A DNA stretch of 64,000 bases from Varanus komodoensis (lineage: Eukaryota; Chordata; Lepidosauria; Squamata; Varanidae). A program made the position numbers and the translations under genes. Below the pieces are notes generated by a model. It searched no databases. It saw nothing but the letters and a program-made list of their open reading frames with translations, and was not told where the DNA came from. Shown piece by piece: positions 1-20,632 of the stretch. The DNA lies in assembly GCF_004798865.1 (NCBI RefSeq), contig NW_025335505.1:20852688-20916687 (forward strand). Reading direction: 5' to 3'. Positions within the stretch are counted from its first letter, which is position 1. Every line of letters begins with the position of its first letter.

Positions 1-2450
1 CGGCTTTGGAGCCAACTCCCAAAGGGGAGAGGGGAAGGTGGGAGTTGGAGAGATGAATTGGTTCGCCGGGACCATCAATGGGGACGTTTCTCAGTGTCGA
101 ACCACTTGCGGCCCTGGGAGAAGCACTGTGGAGGCTGTTGCCTCCTACGTTGCTGGCGCTGGTGGAACTGTTGGCGAGGCTGATACTGCTGGTGCCCGTA
201 GGGTCTGGACCATGGCCACTTACGTCTGGCTTGTGGGAGTTCCATTCGACGTGCTGTCATACGGGACTCATGGATGGCTTTGAGTTTCCGATCGGTCTTT
301 GCGTGGAAGAGGCCGGAGCCATTGAATGGCATTTCTTCTATTCTCCTCTTCATTTCCTCAGGGAAATTGCAGTTCCTGAGCCACACATGTCGTTGGAGGG
401 AGATAGCATTGACCATGGCCCGAGAATCAGTGTCTATGTGATGTCTCGCGGTAGACAACTATTGAATGGCCACCTGCTTCGCTTCGTTCAAGAAGACCCT
501 GGCTAGGTCTGCCTGCTGGTCCGGGAGGGAGGAGACTACGTTTTCCAGCTTCTGCATAATGAAGTACTGGTAACGTGCCAGTGTAGCCTCATAATTTGAA
601 ATACGCAACCCGAGTCCTGCAGCTGCATAGAACCGGCGCGCAATCATGTCGACCTTCCTCCCTTCCTTATCTCGGAGTGTTGTATGTCCTTGAGCCTCCC
701 TGCCCTGGGAAGACTCGACCACCACCGAATTAGGCTTCGGGTGGCGCAGCAGGAACAGGATGTCGCCTTCTCGGACCCAGTACATAGATTCGTACCAGCA
801 AGACGTCGCCTACGGCTGAGCCGGTTGGTCCCAGGGCTGAACCACTGCCTGGAGAAGCGTGGTAATGAATGGTAAGGCAACACTGGCAGATTGCTCCCCT
901 CGGACGATGTCATAAAACCGGTCAGTGCTGGGCCCGGGGCGGTGGTAGGCCTCTATCTCCAGCGACCGGACTAGGAGAGAAACCAGCTCCGAAAAAGAAA
1001 CATGGGGCTCATCCAGGGATCCCAGGTCTTGGGAAGTAATAGCCACATCCAGAGACGTGGAGTCTACTTCCGACTCGTCCGAGTCTTGATGGTAGTGGTA
1101 ATGCTCACTGGACAAAGAGCTTTCAGGAGATGGAGGAGGTCTGCGTTCCGTACGGCCAGAAGTGGACGGTGCCTCTCTCGGGATCAACAGCGAGCGACAG
1201 TCCGGAGGAAAAAAGGCATATGGATGGAGTCCACTCCAGGCAGAATAGCCACCATAGCTGTGCATAGCCCAGTCATCTGCATGGCGCTCCGATGAACGGC
1301 TCCTACGCCTAGGAGGAGAGTCTGGTCTCTCAGGTGGCCCAACAGCAGGCATTGGCGTCGGGGAGCGTTGCCTCAGCGGGGAATCTCTAATTTCTCCATC
1401 AGAGATGGACTCCCTAAGTGGTGGCTCCTGTGGAGGAGACACGCTCTCAGGCCGAAGAACAGGCCTGGGGGATCCCGGTGGTGTCACCTGCATAGCGGAC
1501 TGCAGGGTTGGTCCCGAGGGAGTCGGTACCGTGGCGGCCGTTGGTACCGAGAACCCTGACGAACCTGAGCCTCGGTGTTTGGGGCAATCGGGTTTCTTGC
1601 CCTTGTGGGCTGCCTTAGCCGTCTTTTCCTTCCTCAGCTTCTTATGGCCAGAGGGCCTTTCTGGCTCTGAATGCTTACGCTTCTCCTTTTGTTTGGTTGG
1701 AGGAGAAGGTAGCTGTTGTGCTTCCGTTGGAGCAGCGCCTTCATCCGAAGGGAGCTGTGGCAGCACGGCCGAAGTTGAGGCGGGGTGCTTAGGGGGCACG
1801 GCCAGGGTAGAGGTGGAGCGCTGAGGTGGTGCAGCCGAGGAATGGGTAGGCCTTGAGACCAGCTGGTCAGATTAAAGCAAGGCCTGGTCCCAAAGTAACT
1901 TGCGGAGACGATTCTCCCTATTCTTCCTGGCCTGTTTGGTAAAGGCCAGGCAATGCCGCACTTATCGGTCCTATGCCCCTCGCCGAGGCAGAGGCGGCAT
2001 AAGTCATGCGGGTCCGCGGGAGACATTTTGGAGCCACACTCACACTTGCGGAATGCCGCCTGCTGTGCCATCGTGAAAGGGAAAAAAGAGATGATAGTAC
2101 AGAGGGTAGGAGTAATATTTTTTGTTTTTGTTTTTTATACAAAAAAGAATGAACAGAGGAACTACAACAAGGGAAGGAAAAACTGGGATATATAATGAGG
2201 AAAAGGTAAGTTGAGTAAGATAACCGTAAAGGAGCACGTGGCGAGATCTAAGCGAGAGACGAACAGGCACGAGGCACAGCGAACGGCGGTCGCAGAGACC
2301 GAGTAAAATGGCGGACGCTCCGCTCTATTTATACCGCAGGGGGGAGGGGAGCGGAGCGTTTTCCCGCCAAAAACCGTTAGCTTTCTAATCTTCCGGCCTA
2401 GGCACTGCACAGGTGCAGCACCCATATGTGTGATGCACAGAGGCCACGAC
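1..2450 (-). mobile_element. DIRS-like retroelement fossil, 5' part (leader and gag)
   Basis: This is the left-truncated (by the window edge) 5' part of a tyrosine-recombinase-type retroelement running on the minus strand. A leader at about 2072-2420 carries a TATA-like box at 2325-2333. A gag-like coding region follows, from about 2071 down to about 75. Near its N-terminus is a cysteine/histidine knuckle of the form CxC...PHDLCxxCLGxxH. A long proline/serine/basic-rich middle comes next. The C-terminal half has the conserved blocks usual for DIRS gag (GRRFYA-like, then RHVWLRN and a PFNGSGLF-like block). The reading frame is broken, with about three breaks; reverse transcriptase and recombinase would lie off the left edge. 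The gag block is still well recognisable, so age looks moderate. DIRS gag is the family from which the vertebrate LAP2alpha-specific domain is thought to derive. Family assignment is from motif recognition only; another LTR-related clade is possible. Confidence 0.7.
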
Positions 2451-2455
2451 GAAGA

Positions 2456-11470
<9,015 letters not shown>

Positions 11471-11932
11471 TCAACTTGTACCAGAATTCACAAAGGCAGG
11501 TTGCCTTCTTTGAGTGGTCATCTGTGCATCACATATATGGGTTCTGCACCTGCATGGAACATGTTATGAAGATCCTACAGCAGAAAGTGTTTTGGAAGGA
11601 AATCTTCCCCGACCTTCAGTGCAACATATAGGAGAAGTTCCTGCCCATTCTCTCAGTTCATGTGAGACTGACATTGTGGCCTCAGAACTAAGGAAGAATC
11701 CTGGAGACCAAACAATCTCTAAGTCAATCTGGTCAAAACCAATCTCTAAGTTACAAGTAAACATGTCAGTATATGACACCAAAGAGGGTGGGTTATGTGA
11801 ATGTACAGGTGAACATTTGAAGAATGACAGTTACATGTAAGCAACCTGACTTTCTTCTTCATGGTATCTGTGTATCACACATATGGACAATTAGCAAGCT
11901 TACATTTCTGGAGAATGGTCGGTGTCATTAGG

Positions 11933-12235
11933 AGGGCCTTCTCTGTGGTGGCGCCCCACCTATGGAATGCGCTCCCCAGAGAGGTCCGCCTGGCGCCGTC
12001 GTTATTTGTTTTTCGGCGCCAGGCTAAGACCTTTTTATTTAAAACTTATTTTAAGTGTTAATTTATTATGTAGAATTTTAAAAAAATTTAAGCCGAGATG
12101 CACCAGGTTTTTATATTTTTAGTGTATAACTTTGTTTTTGTATAATTTTGTATGTTTTTGTTTTTGTTGTGAGCCACCCCGAGGCTTTGTTGCAATGGGG
12201 GCGGCATAGAAATGTTTTAAATAAATAAATTATAG
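11933..12235 (+). mobile_element. L2-type LINE 3' end
   Basis: This is a 5'-truncated LINE tail. It starts in the ORF2 C-terminus (RAFSVVAPHLWNALPREV, then RLAPSLFVFRRQAKTFLF), passes a short 3' UTR with the GTGAGCCACCCCGAGGC block, and ends in an AAATAAATAAAT tail. The same sequence recurs at 42220-42515 and 45660-46030. The frame is open through the preserved part, so the copy is fairly young. L2 clade is assigned from the C-terminal protein style. Confidence 0.8.
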
Positions 12236-12377
12236 GAGAACTAAAGGTGCCATCTCACTTCAGCATGGACATTGAGCCTCTAACGCTTCACAAAGCTCAA
12301 TAAGGTAGACCAGTGGCCTGCTCTGCAGAGGTCTGGTAGAGGAATCCCAGTGTATAGAGCAGTGAACGTCATTGTCA

Positions 12378-12432
12378 TTTTATTTATTATTTATTTATTA
12401 AAACATTTCTATTATTTATTTATTAAACATTT
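12378..12432. repeat. TTTA/ATTT-rich simple repeat
   Basis: A short degenerate (TTTA)n tract, repeated twice around AAAACATTTCT. It resembles the reverse complement of the AAATAAATAAA tail of the local L2/SINE families and is probably the remnant of such a tail. Confidence 0.5.
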
Positions 12433-13439
12433 CATTCGAGTAGAGTGAGCGATTAGAGGTTCCAAAATTTGTAGACCAGCAAGTTCATAAACCAGGGAGA
12501 TTGCCTGCATCACCCAGACTACTAGCCTTTCAGAAGAGACAGGGAGCCCTGTCATGGATTCAGCCCAAGAGGTGTGAAATATAGCATGGTGCATTAGGCT
12601 GAGCCAAACACTTTCTCTTCAATACAAGCAACACTACTGGCATTGCCTCCCCATAACACGGCATCCTGCCAATAACCAGGAGAGGGACAAGTATCTCAAC
12701 AGCAGGCTCCAATGCCAAGAAAGAATACTTCCTGGCCAAGGTTAGGCACTTCCACCAAAGGGCAGTAAGGGTAATATGTGTTGCCATTGACTCTGCCCTC
12801 ATGCCTTCTGATCGGCCTCCTGTTTCTGCAATTAGGCTGTCTTCTTTTCTGCCAGCATGGATCAGCTGTGGGGAGGCAGACACATCCTCTGCAGGGCTAG
12901 GAGACGCCTGAGCCAGCAAATCCTCCCATTGCCTAACTTCATAGAACACTTTCTTTTGGGTTTGTTTAGTGAACACCTGGTATCATAACAGGACATCTAC
13001 TTTATCACCCTCTCCAAAGCAAAAGAGGCAGAAGGAAATTACGTCTTTTGGAGCACTTGGCTTCTACAATGGGTACACTTCTGAAAAGGTACCTAGAGGA
13101 CCATGCACCTTTTGGAGGGAATCACAAAAGGAAAACATTAAAATAGCAAATACGAAGTCAAAAGGAGAATAACAGAAAAGGAGAAAGAATAAAACCTTAG
13201 CAAAATGCAGAGAAGTTCCCCATAAGGCAACCACAATGGTGGCTGAAAGAGAACTAAAGAAACTAGCAGGAACATGGGGGGGCATACACGCTAGCATGCT
13301 GGGGCAAGATTCTCATCCAAAATTCCTTAGCTATAGAAGTTTCTTGAAATGGAGTTCTGCAGAGCTCATGTGTGTGATACATAGAGACCACAAGAAAAGG
13401 AAAGAAAGAATGTTTCATTCCTTATTTAAAATAATAAAA

Positions 13440-15440
13440 ATAAAGAACAATGTAATTCTGTGCAAATTACAATGTTTCCTGAATTAATTGAATTCCTATG
13501 GATAGCATTTCTGACTAACACAATAGTGACTGCCTTCTGGTAATGGGTAAACATTTTTATCCAGGAGCCCCTGTCCAGATACATTTAATGATCTATCAGT
13601 TTGCAATATGAAAACTGTATGGGGGGGGGGGGGGGGAGCCAGACAAGTTTAAAGGAAGAAACAGACTTATCATCTGTTCATCAAGTCATTTGGCTTGGCA
13701 TAACAATACCTGAAACAAATGTAAGTATTAGCAGCCAGCACACAAGCCTGAAAAGCAGGTGAGGCTGTGCTTCGCATTTTCTAGACCTGCAGTATTCAGC
13801 CTGTGTTCTCCAGACCCCAGGGTTGCACACAAATCATTCAGGGGTTTACTTCTATCATTACAGTAAAATGGTAAGGTCTTTATTCCTTTGTTTCATTTCA
13901 AAGAGAGAAGTCTGTGACAAGGTAAGGTCTTCATTCATTTTAATTCAGAGCCTTTCAAAGCAGATTAATTTGTTTTAAACCAAAGTGGTTTCATTTGAGT
14001 AGATTCAAATTGCAAGGAATAATGATCACACATGCTTAATATAATAATAAAATGAATGCAGAACCAGAAATTTGCCTGTTACTATCAACAATAACACCAA
14101 ATTTTGATTTTCTTTGTAGCAAAAAACAAGCACATCCATGTCATTAAAAAGAAGTTTAATTTTTCATATTATGTGTTAGTGATGTTATACCAAATTTAGT
14201 ATTCATTCAGTAAATTTAGTATTATTTCATTGCTAAGTAATAAATAGATTCATCAATGCATTTATAAATAGTTTGTGTTTACATTGTATTAACTGTATTA
14301 TTGCAAAATTAATTGTACCATTTTGCTCAAATAAAATGTATTTATTAATGGGTTCTGCACACTGAGAACGTTCCTTGGGTATCTCAAGTTTGAGGACCAC
14401 TGTCCTGGACTATCCCCTATCTTCGAAGTCCTATCCCCTAATTCTGAAACTGAGTGAGCTGTTGTGAGACCTAATAAAAGCCATCTAACTACTCCCAGAG
14501 AAGCAATCCTTTTTATTCAGATTACCACAGACATCCCCATGATAACATAGTTAAACAAAGCCTGCACACTTATTGCAAGTGACCTTCACCCTGGGTCTCA
14601 CAATTTTCTAGCTGTCATTTGTACAGCCCAAGATCTTGTCCATAAATTGACAGAAGCTTTAAATACTCAGCTGCTGCTGCACACGAAAGGACCACTGGAA
14701 TGTTTTGAGAAACGCAACAAAGAACAAATCTACTTCTTAGGGTTAACTACCAGTCCCCTGAAATGCTTTGCAATCAACAGTCCCACATACACCAGAAAAA
14801 AGGATAACACATGTCAGATTGCACTGCACATGGACCTGGCAACCAGCTATAGGATGCTTCTAAGCTTTTGGCACTTCAGAGTTACAGAATGACTCAAATC
14901 AGTTGACTCTCAACAACACCTCCATTCCAGAAAGTTTTCTTGTGTTACAGTGACAAAAACGTGGTTGGGACCTTACTGGGACAAACACATGTGTTTTAAT
15001 TCTAGAGGAGTGCGTTGAGAAGCAAAGTATAACAGCTGCTAATGGAGAATAACATTTTTTAAAGGACTGAGTAGCTCCCTTAATGAGGAAAGAACTGGGC
15101 TTTTTTATGAATTATGCACAAATTTGCTATGCTTCTTACACATATTTCATTTGCTTCAGGGTTGGGAAGAGAAATCACCATAGATGTATTATTAGAAGAA
15201 CGATTTGTGCACATATAGTATACAAGGATTTAATTAGAGGAAAAAAAGACTAATTCATTTCAGTGTTAAATTTCATTTGTGCAATTTGCTGCATGTTAGC
15301 AACACATTGTTTTATGACATCTTTTGAAGACAGATGGAACAAGAAGTAATAATGAAAATGCACAAGGTTTGTCCAGCCAGGATGACCCCCCCACAAAAAA
15401 AAATCCAAGCAAGAGAAGAAAAATATGAAAGGGCAGAAAT
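13440..15440. other. SLC66A2 intron 4, AT-rich, no gene seen
   Basis: No gene or recognisable element. It holds a G homopolymer of 16-17 bases at 13621-13637 and a very AT-rich block at 13900-14350. Confidence 0.5.
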
Positions 15441-15445
15441 GTACA

Positions 15446-15560
15446 GTGCAATCTTATGTGCACAATGTGTAGAAATTAACAGTACAATCAAAAGTTAAAT
15501 CCCACAGAATTAAATGGGGATTACTCCCCAGTAAGCTTTCTTAGGACTGTAGCCTCAGTA
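15446..15560. repeat. Dispersed foldback repeat (about 80-115 bp)
   Basis: Starts ACAGTGCAATCTTATG, has a core resembling CCCACAGAATTAAATGGGG followed by ATTACTCCCCAGTAAG, and ends near AGGACTGTAGCCTC. The two halves are imperfect inverted copies, as in a small foldback (MITE-like) element. Relatives lie near 27925, 45005, 53215, 55480 and 62690. I recognise the sequence type as common in reptile genomes but cannot name its superfamily. Confidence 0.5.
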
Positions 15561-16659
15561 ATTTATTTTCAACTGTCACATGTGGGGTGTTTTAAATACC
15601 TGAAGAATGAGCAAAGGGTCTAAAGACAGCCACTGAGATTTTTCAATCATTATCTGTTTAAGAGCTTTTTCTAATCTGCTAGGAAGAAAACACAGAGCCC
15701 CGAGGTTCTAGAAAAAAGTACTGCATACTTAATATTATGAAACTGAATGAAACAAAAATGAAATAACTCTCCAGCAGTTTCTTTAACAGTCTAGGAACTG
15801 TTTTTGCCTTCTACCAGGTTGTTTTAATCTTTTCTTCAAGTACATACCCACAAAAGCCAATAATTCAAATAATTCCCCCACCACTACTCATTATATTCAA
15901 GTAATAGTTCATGATCTGCAATAAATAGATCCTATGTCCTGCAGCAGCTAGTATCCGAAGTCTCAGGGATGGATTTTATGGGGAAATGGTTTCTTTGCAA
16001 TGATTTGCCACTATAGCAAAGCCCACCCAGATCAGCACTTTAGTAGCAGCAAAGCAAAACAGATGGGGCATGCTGGAGACGTACCATTTTGGAACTCTTC
16101 ACAGTTCTGGACATTAGGTCCCATCTTCACTAGGTTCTTTAAATGACTGAAGAGTCCATTTAGCACATGTCCACACCCTTGCATACACAATTCACAATGA
16201 ATGAAATGGCTTCATTTGAGCAAATCCAATAAATGGTTACTAACTGGCCCTTATTCATATGAAGTGAATGCATGAAATAATTTACTCTCTTTTTCTGTCA
16301 AATACTAGCTGCAATGCTTTGGTGAAATCCAGTGGGGACAGTCTGAAGGCAAGTACAATGGCAGGAGGAGAACCATCTGTTTTCTGACCCTACCAGGGAC
16401 AGCACGCAAACCCTGCTGAAATTGCTGCTGAATTTTGGTTGCACAGCAGCATTGCTATTTTAAAACAAGACCCAGAAGAGTGTGGTTTGCAATTAAAACA
16501 AGGTGTGTGCTCACCACATACCTTGTTTGAAAGGAGTAGCAAGTTGTTTTGCTGCTGCACTTGGGTGGAGGGGGGAAGCAGCAGGCTCAAAGACCCTTGG
16601 ATAGGTGTGTGTTACCTGCACATCTTGTACTAGAAAATTAAGCCTGATGTTTTTCTGTA

Positions 16660-17810
16660 CCAGCAAGTCATCTCTGACTAATGGCAACCCCTAGGAATGA
16701 AAGCCCTCCAAAATGTCCTGTCCATGGCATCCCTCCTTAGCTGTCCTAAATTCAAGGCTGAGGCTTCCTTGCTGGAGTCAATCCATCTCACATTTGGCCT
16801 TCCTTTTCCTCTTCGGCCTTTGACTTTCCCGAGCATCACTGCCTTCTCCAGGGAATTTTGCCTTCTCATGATGTGCCCAAAGTATGGCAGCCTCAGTTTC
16901 ATGATTTTTGTTTCTAGGGAAAGTTCTGGCTTGATTTGATCTAGGACCCACTTGTTCACCTTTCTGTCAGTCCAGGGCGTTCGCAAAGCTCTCCTCTGGT
17001 GCCATGTTTTGAAAGCAAAGGTTTTCTTCCTGTCAGCTTTCTTCACTGTTCAGTTTTCACACCCATGCACAGTGACTGGGAATACAATGGTATGGATGGT
17101 CTCAGCCTTGGTCTCCGATGAATCATTCTTACACTTGATGTTTTTTTCTAGTTCCTCCATTACTGCCCTTCCAATTCTCAGTCATCCATTCCTCACTTGA
17201 ATGGATGACTGAACCAAGGTATGTGAAATCTTTCACAATTTCAATTTTTTCATTGTTAATCATAAAGTTCTGTAATCTTCTGTACTTGTAATGTTTGTTT
17301 CCTTAATATTCAGTACTGCAGTAACGCTTTTGTACTTTCTTCTCTCACTTTCATCAAGAGTCATTTCAAGTCATTGTTGCTTTCTGCCAGATGTGGTACC
17401 ATCTGCATATCTTAAATTAGTGATGCTTCTTCCAGTATTCATTCCTTCCTCTGATTCTAATCCAGCTTTCCTTATATGTTCTGTATACAGATTGAACAGA
17501 CAGGAGAATAAAATACAGCCTTGTCTGACACCTTTGCCTAAAGGAAACCATTCTGTTTCTCATGGTAGGTTCTTATCCATAATACAGGCTATGCATCAGG
17601 ACAATCCAGTGCTGAGGCACACCCATCTCTTTCAAGACCACCCATAGCTTCTTGCTATCCACAGAGGCAAAGGGTTTGTTGTAGTCTATAAAGCACAGAG
17701 TGATCTTTTCCTGAATTTTCTGGGTGTGCTCCACTAGCCAGTGGATATTTGCAATGTGATCTCAAGTGCTTCTTCCTTTTCTCAGGTGCGTTCTACCCAT
17801 CCATATTTTA
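16660..17810 (-). mobile_element. RTE (BovB-related) LINE, ORF2 C-terminal half
   Basis: On the minus strand this reads as an RTE-clade reverse transcriptase followed by the usual C-terminus. The RT end carries a damaged YADD box (YADG). Further on come KKADRKKTFAFKTWHQRRAL, VLDQIKPELSLETKIMKLRL, YFGHIMRRQNSLEKAVMLGK and GRRGKGRPNVRWIDS. The C-terminal 122-residue frame at 16678-17046 is still open, but upstream the frame is broken repeatedly. It differs from the 42.95-44.73 kb BovB and belongs to another RTE subfamily. The endonuclease half is missing, as expected from 5' truncation. A 14-bp perfect hairpin replaces part of the expected coding sequence near 17178-17212. Confidence 0.8.
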
Positions 17811-17912
17811 AATCCTCCAGTAATGCTTAATGTCCCTAACTGGATCAGAGTAATAGCGTATTCCTAACTCTCTCTAACCACCAATTTGTAACTATTTCTT
17901 TACAATCAGTGT

Positions 17913-18114
17913 GAGAGCCACTGCGATGTAGTGCTTAGGGTATCTGACTGAGACTGAGGCTTGGGAGACCCAGGTTTTAGTCCACTACTCAGCTCCATAG
18001 GCCAGTCACTGACTCTCAGTCCACTCACAGTTCACAGAGTTGTTGTGAGGATAAAATGTAGAGAAAGAAGAGTTAGTGGGCAAAAGTGGCATGAAACAAT
18101 CTGAAAAGAAAAAC
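17913..18114 (+). mobile_element. tRNA-derived SINE
   Basis: The head resembles a tRNA promoter: an A-box-like GATGTAGTGCTTAGGG and a B-box-like CCCAGGTTTTAGTCC. The body has GGCCAGTCACTGACTCTCAG and GTTGTTGTGAGGATAAAATG, the same block order as the copies at 20381, 57655 and 58227. It is diverged, with no intact tRNA fold, so it is not called a tRNA gene. Confidence 0.7.
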
Positions 18115-19579
18115 GGGCAAGTAACATTCAATACCAGATCCTAAGCACTGAACAAGTAGCATGGAAATAATTACTTACTGCAGTCAACCATATGGAATAA
18201 AGCCAGAAAAGATGCTTTCTGTTATGGAACCACTGCTTTGGGAGTGGGTTTAGCCCCTTATTTACATTCAGAGTTCCAGATCTGTGGTTCCCACTGAAAG
18301 AAGCGTACTGAAGCCTGTGGGGAGTTGCAGCAGGAGGCAGAAGGTTAAGTCCTCAGCACTTCTTTCCTCTAAGTAATTTCTCCTAAAGTTGTGGCCCTGG
18401 GCTGCCTTCACTTTCCAAAGTGCAGATAACACAGATACACTTTTTCATAAAATCAAGCCATTGCCAGCATTAAACAGCTCGTTGCAGCTCAGGAAACATC
18501 TCGGTGTTCCTAGAGTCCCCTGGGATACCGCAAGGAGACTGGAAAAGCAGGACAGGGAAGGAGAAGGCTCATCTGTCAGGCACAGAGACATTTTAACCAC
18601 AGTGCATGGTTAAAACTCCCAAGGGGTTTACTGTATTGTGCAAACCCAGCCATTGTATGGACTATTACTGTCCATACATACACACTGTATTAAACTGAAG
18701 GTAATATTACAGTAGAATCACAATACTTTGGATTGGTTTTTCCCCAGTTTGTCCAGCATGATATTTAATAACATCAAAAATCAATGCATTTTGTTTCCAG
18801 TAGAATTATCTTAAATATAGGCATATTTACCCCCAATGTGATGTAAATACTTGCTGTATGTTGCTAATGTTCCAAGCATAAGATATTAAACTCATTCTCC
18901 TCTACCCCAATCTTCACTGTCCTATTTTGTAATCCTAACTTTTGAAATGCTACAGTTTTACCCACCAGTTACAATCACAATCATAAGCCAGGATACCAGA
19001 GCAGGTGTGTTAGTCTTTTCTCTGCTCTTGCATTCTTTCCCTATTTAACTTTTCTCTATTTCACTTACACATCCTCAAAAAACCTACAAGCACCCTCACG
19101 TGGTCAGATACGACAAGTGCAGCTTTTCTAACCATTCAGATAAAATGATAGCAAATTGCCTTTTTTTACAAAAAGATCTGATTTCATCCTCCCATAATAT
19201 AAAAAGACTTGTTAGTTACAAAAGCGTTTTAAAAATAAATGAACAAGTGCACAGTCTGATGGTGATGCCCATAAGCTGCCAAACTCAGAAGATTGTAGGG
19301 AGCTTAGCAGCGTAGAAGGAGACTTCACATCCCCCCTGCTCTGCAAAACCAGCCATCTAACTGCACTCCTTTGGAGAGGGACGGCGGGAGGTTCAGGTGC
19401 ACCGGGGTGCATCATATCCTGTGGCGCCGATTTCTTTCACTTCCTTCCCCCCTTCCTCACTCTCCAAACCTCCCCCCCCCCCTGCAGAGATCACTCCCAC
19501 AGCCTCGGAGAAGCAGCCAGCATGGTTCTTCCTAAACTGATTGTGCGGGGGGCGGGGGGGGGGGCGAAATCCAAACTCC

Positions 19580-19610
<31 letters not shown>

Positions 19611-20380
19611 ATTTTAATGGCGGCTTACGACAATTAGTTAAATAATTGTAATTTTTAAAAAAGGGTCTGAACTCTTTTCCATACTTGGGGCTGGGAATCT
19701 GAATGATCTGATGGCACTCTAGAGACTGTCTAGGGGCCCTTACAGCACTATGACAATGCCCTTTCCACAGTGTAAGTTATCACGTCATCACACCTAGGTA
19801 AATTCTGCTATGTATTGCAGTTGTGTATGGCGTGTGCATGCAGAAAGGCTAGGAAAGCCCAGACACTACGCTGGGTGTCTACTAAAGAAGTTCATTTGGA
19901 CAACTTAATGTCCCGTCTGTCCTAAGAATGCAGGTGCAACTGGCAAGCTCTTCCAGCACCACTATCTGGTGAAGCAAAGAAGAATAAGCCCCCAACCTTG
20001 TTCTTTTCACATGAAAAAAAACTAACTGGGCTTCAACTTCTGTCCACAAATTTCTGGCATTTTTTTGTAAACCATGTCTTATGCTTCTGTCTACCTCAGT
20101 ATATTCACTAGCCACATGGCAAGACACAAGGAGCAGAGTCACACTGGTTACTGATAGGGAGGAATGGAAAGAGTATGACTGAACTGGTCCCCATATTCTA
20201 GGACAGGAATTTTAAAGCAGGCACAAATGCAGCTAGTTAGAGCAGACAGTTCAGATAATGTCCCTGCCCAAAAAAGAATCTAAGCACAAGTTTTTCAACT
20301 TCAAGATAAGAATGTCTGCTTGAGCTTTTTAGGAGATGAGCTTAAAAGGAAGACATTGCAATGTTCTGCAAATGGTGCAA
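18115..20380. other. SLC66A2 intron 4, no gene seen
   Basis: Mostly AT-rich sequence without a recognisable gene. A local GC-rich block at 19320-19570 contains a C run (19472-19483) and a G run (19545-19563, G-quadruplex-like). It is followed by a (TTTA)n tract at 19580-19607 and a reversed L2/SINE-like tail. The open frames in the GC-rich block look compositional. Confidence 0.45.
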
Positions 20381-20600
20381 GAGCCAGAATAGTGCAGTAG
20401 TCAGAGTGTTGGACTGGAGACCCAAGAGAACTGGGTTCAAATACTCACATAGCCATGAAGTTCATCAGGTGTTTTTTACCAGTCACAGATTCTCCGTCCA
20501 ATCTAGCTCACAAAGTTGCTGTTGTGATGATAAAATGGAACTTTGCAAGCTAGCTTGGATTCATCACAAGAGGAGAAAATGCAATAAATGCAATGTGATA
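20381..20600 (+). mobile_element. tRNA-derived SINE
   Basis: The A-box-like segment is AGTGCAGTAGTCAGAGTG and the B-box-like segment is GGGTTCAAATAC. They are followed by CCAGTCACAGATTCTCCGTC and GTTGTGATGATAAAATGG. Block order and spacing match the other SINE copies here. It abuts the 3' end of a reversed CR1 copy at 20633. Confidence 0.75.
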
Positions 20601-20632
20601 ATGATGACAAAACGAAAAACATCAAACTAAAA

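Larger units (their letters stand above)
11500..13430. mobile_element. Old retroelement fossil with inverted related ends, L2 inside
   Basis: Short stretches near 11510-11560, 11855-11895 and 13355-13400 are related to the 5' end of the fossil at 2401-2455 (shared core close to CATATGTGTGATGCACAG). The first two are inverted relative to the third. The interval therefore looks like remains of one or more elements of the same or a related family, with inverted related sequences at both sides. A piece of an L2-type LINE (11933-12235) interrupts it. The interior is broken and no coding part can be named safely. It looks older than the 1-2450 element. Confidence 0.4.

Noticed and set aside
19393-19581. 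Possible GC-rich exon with Gly/Pro-rich translation
   Set aside because: No flanking splice logic for SLC66A2, no start context, and bounded by C, G and TTTA homopolymer-like tracts.
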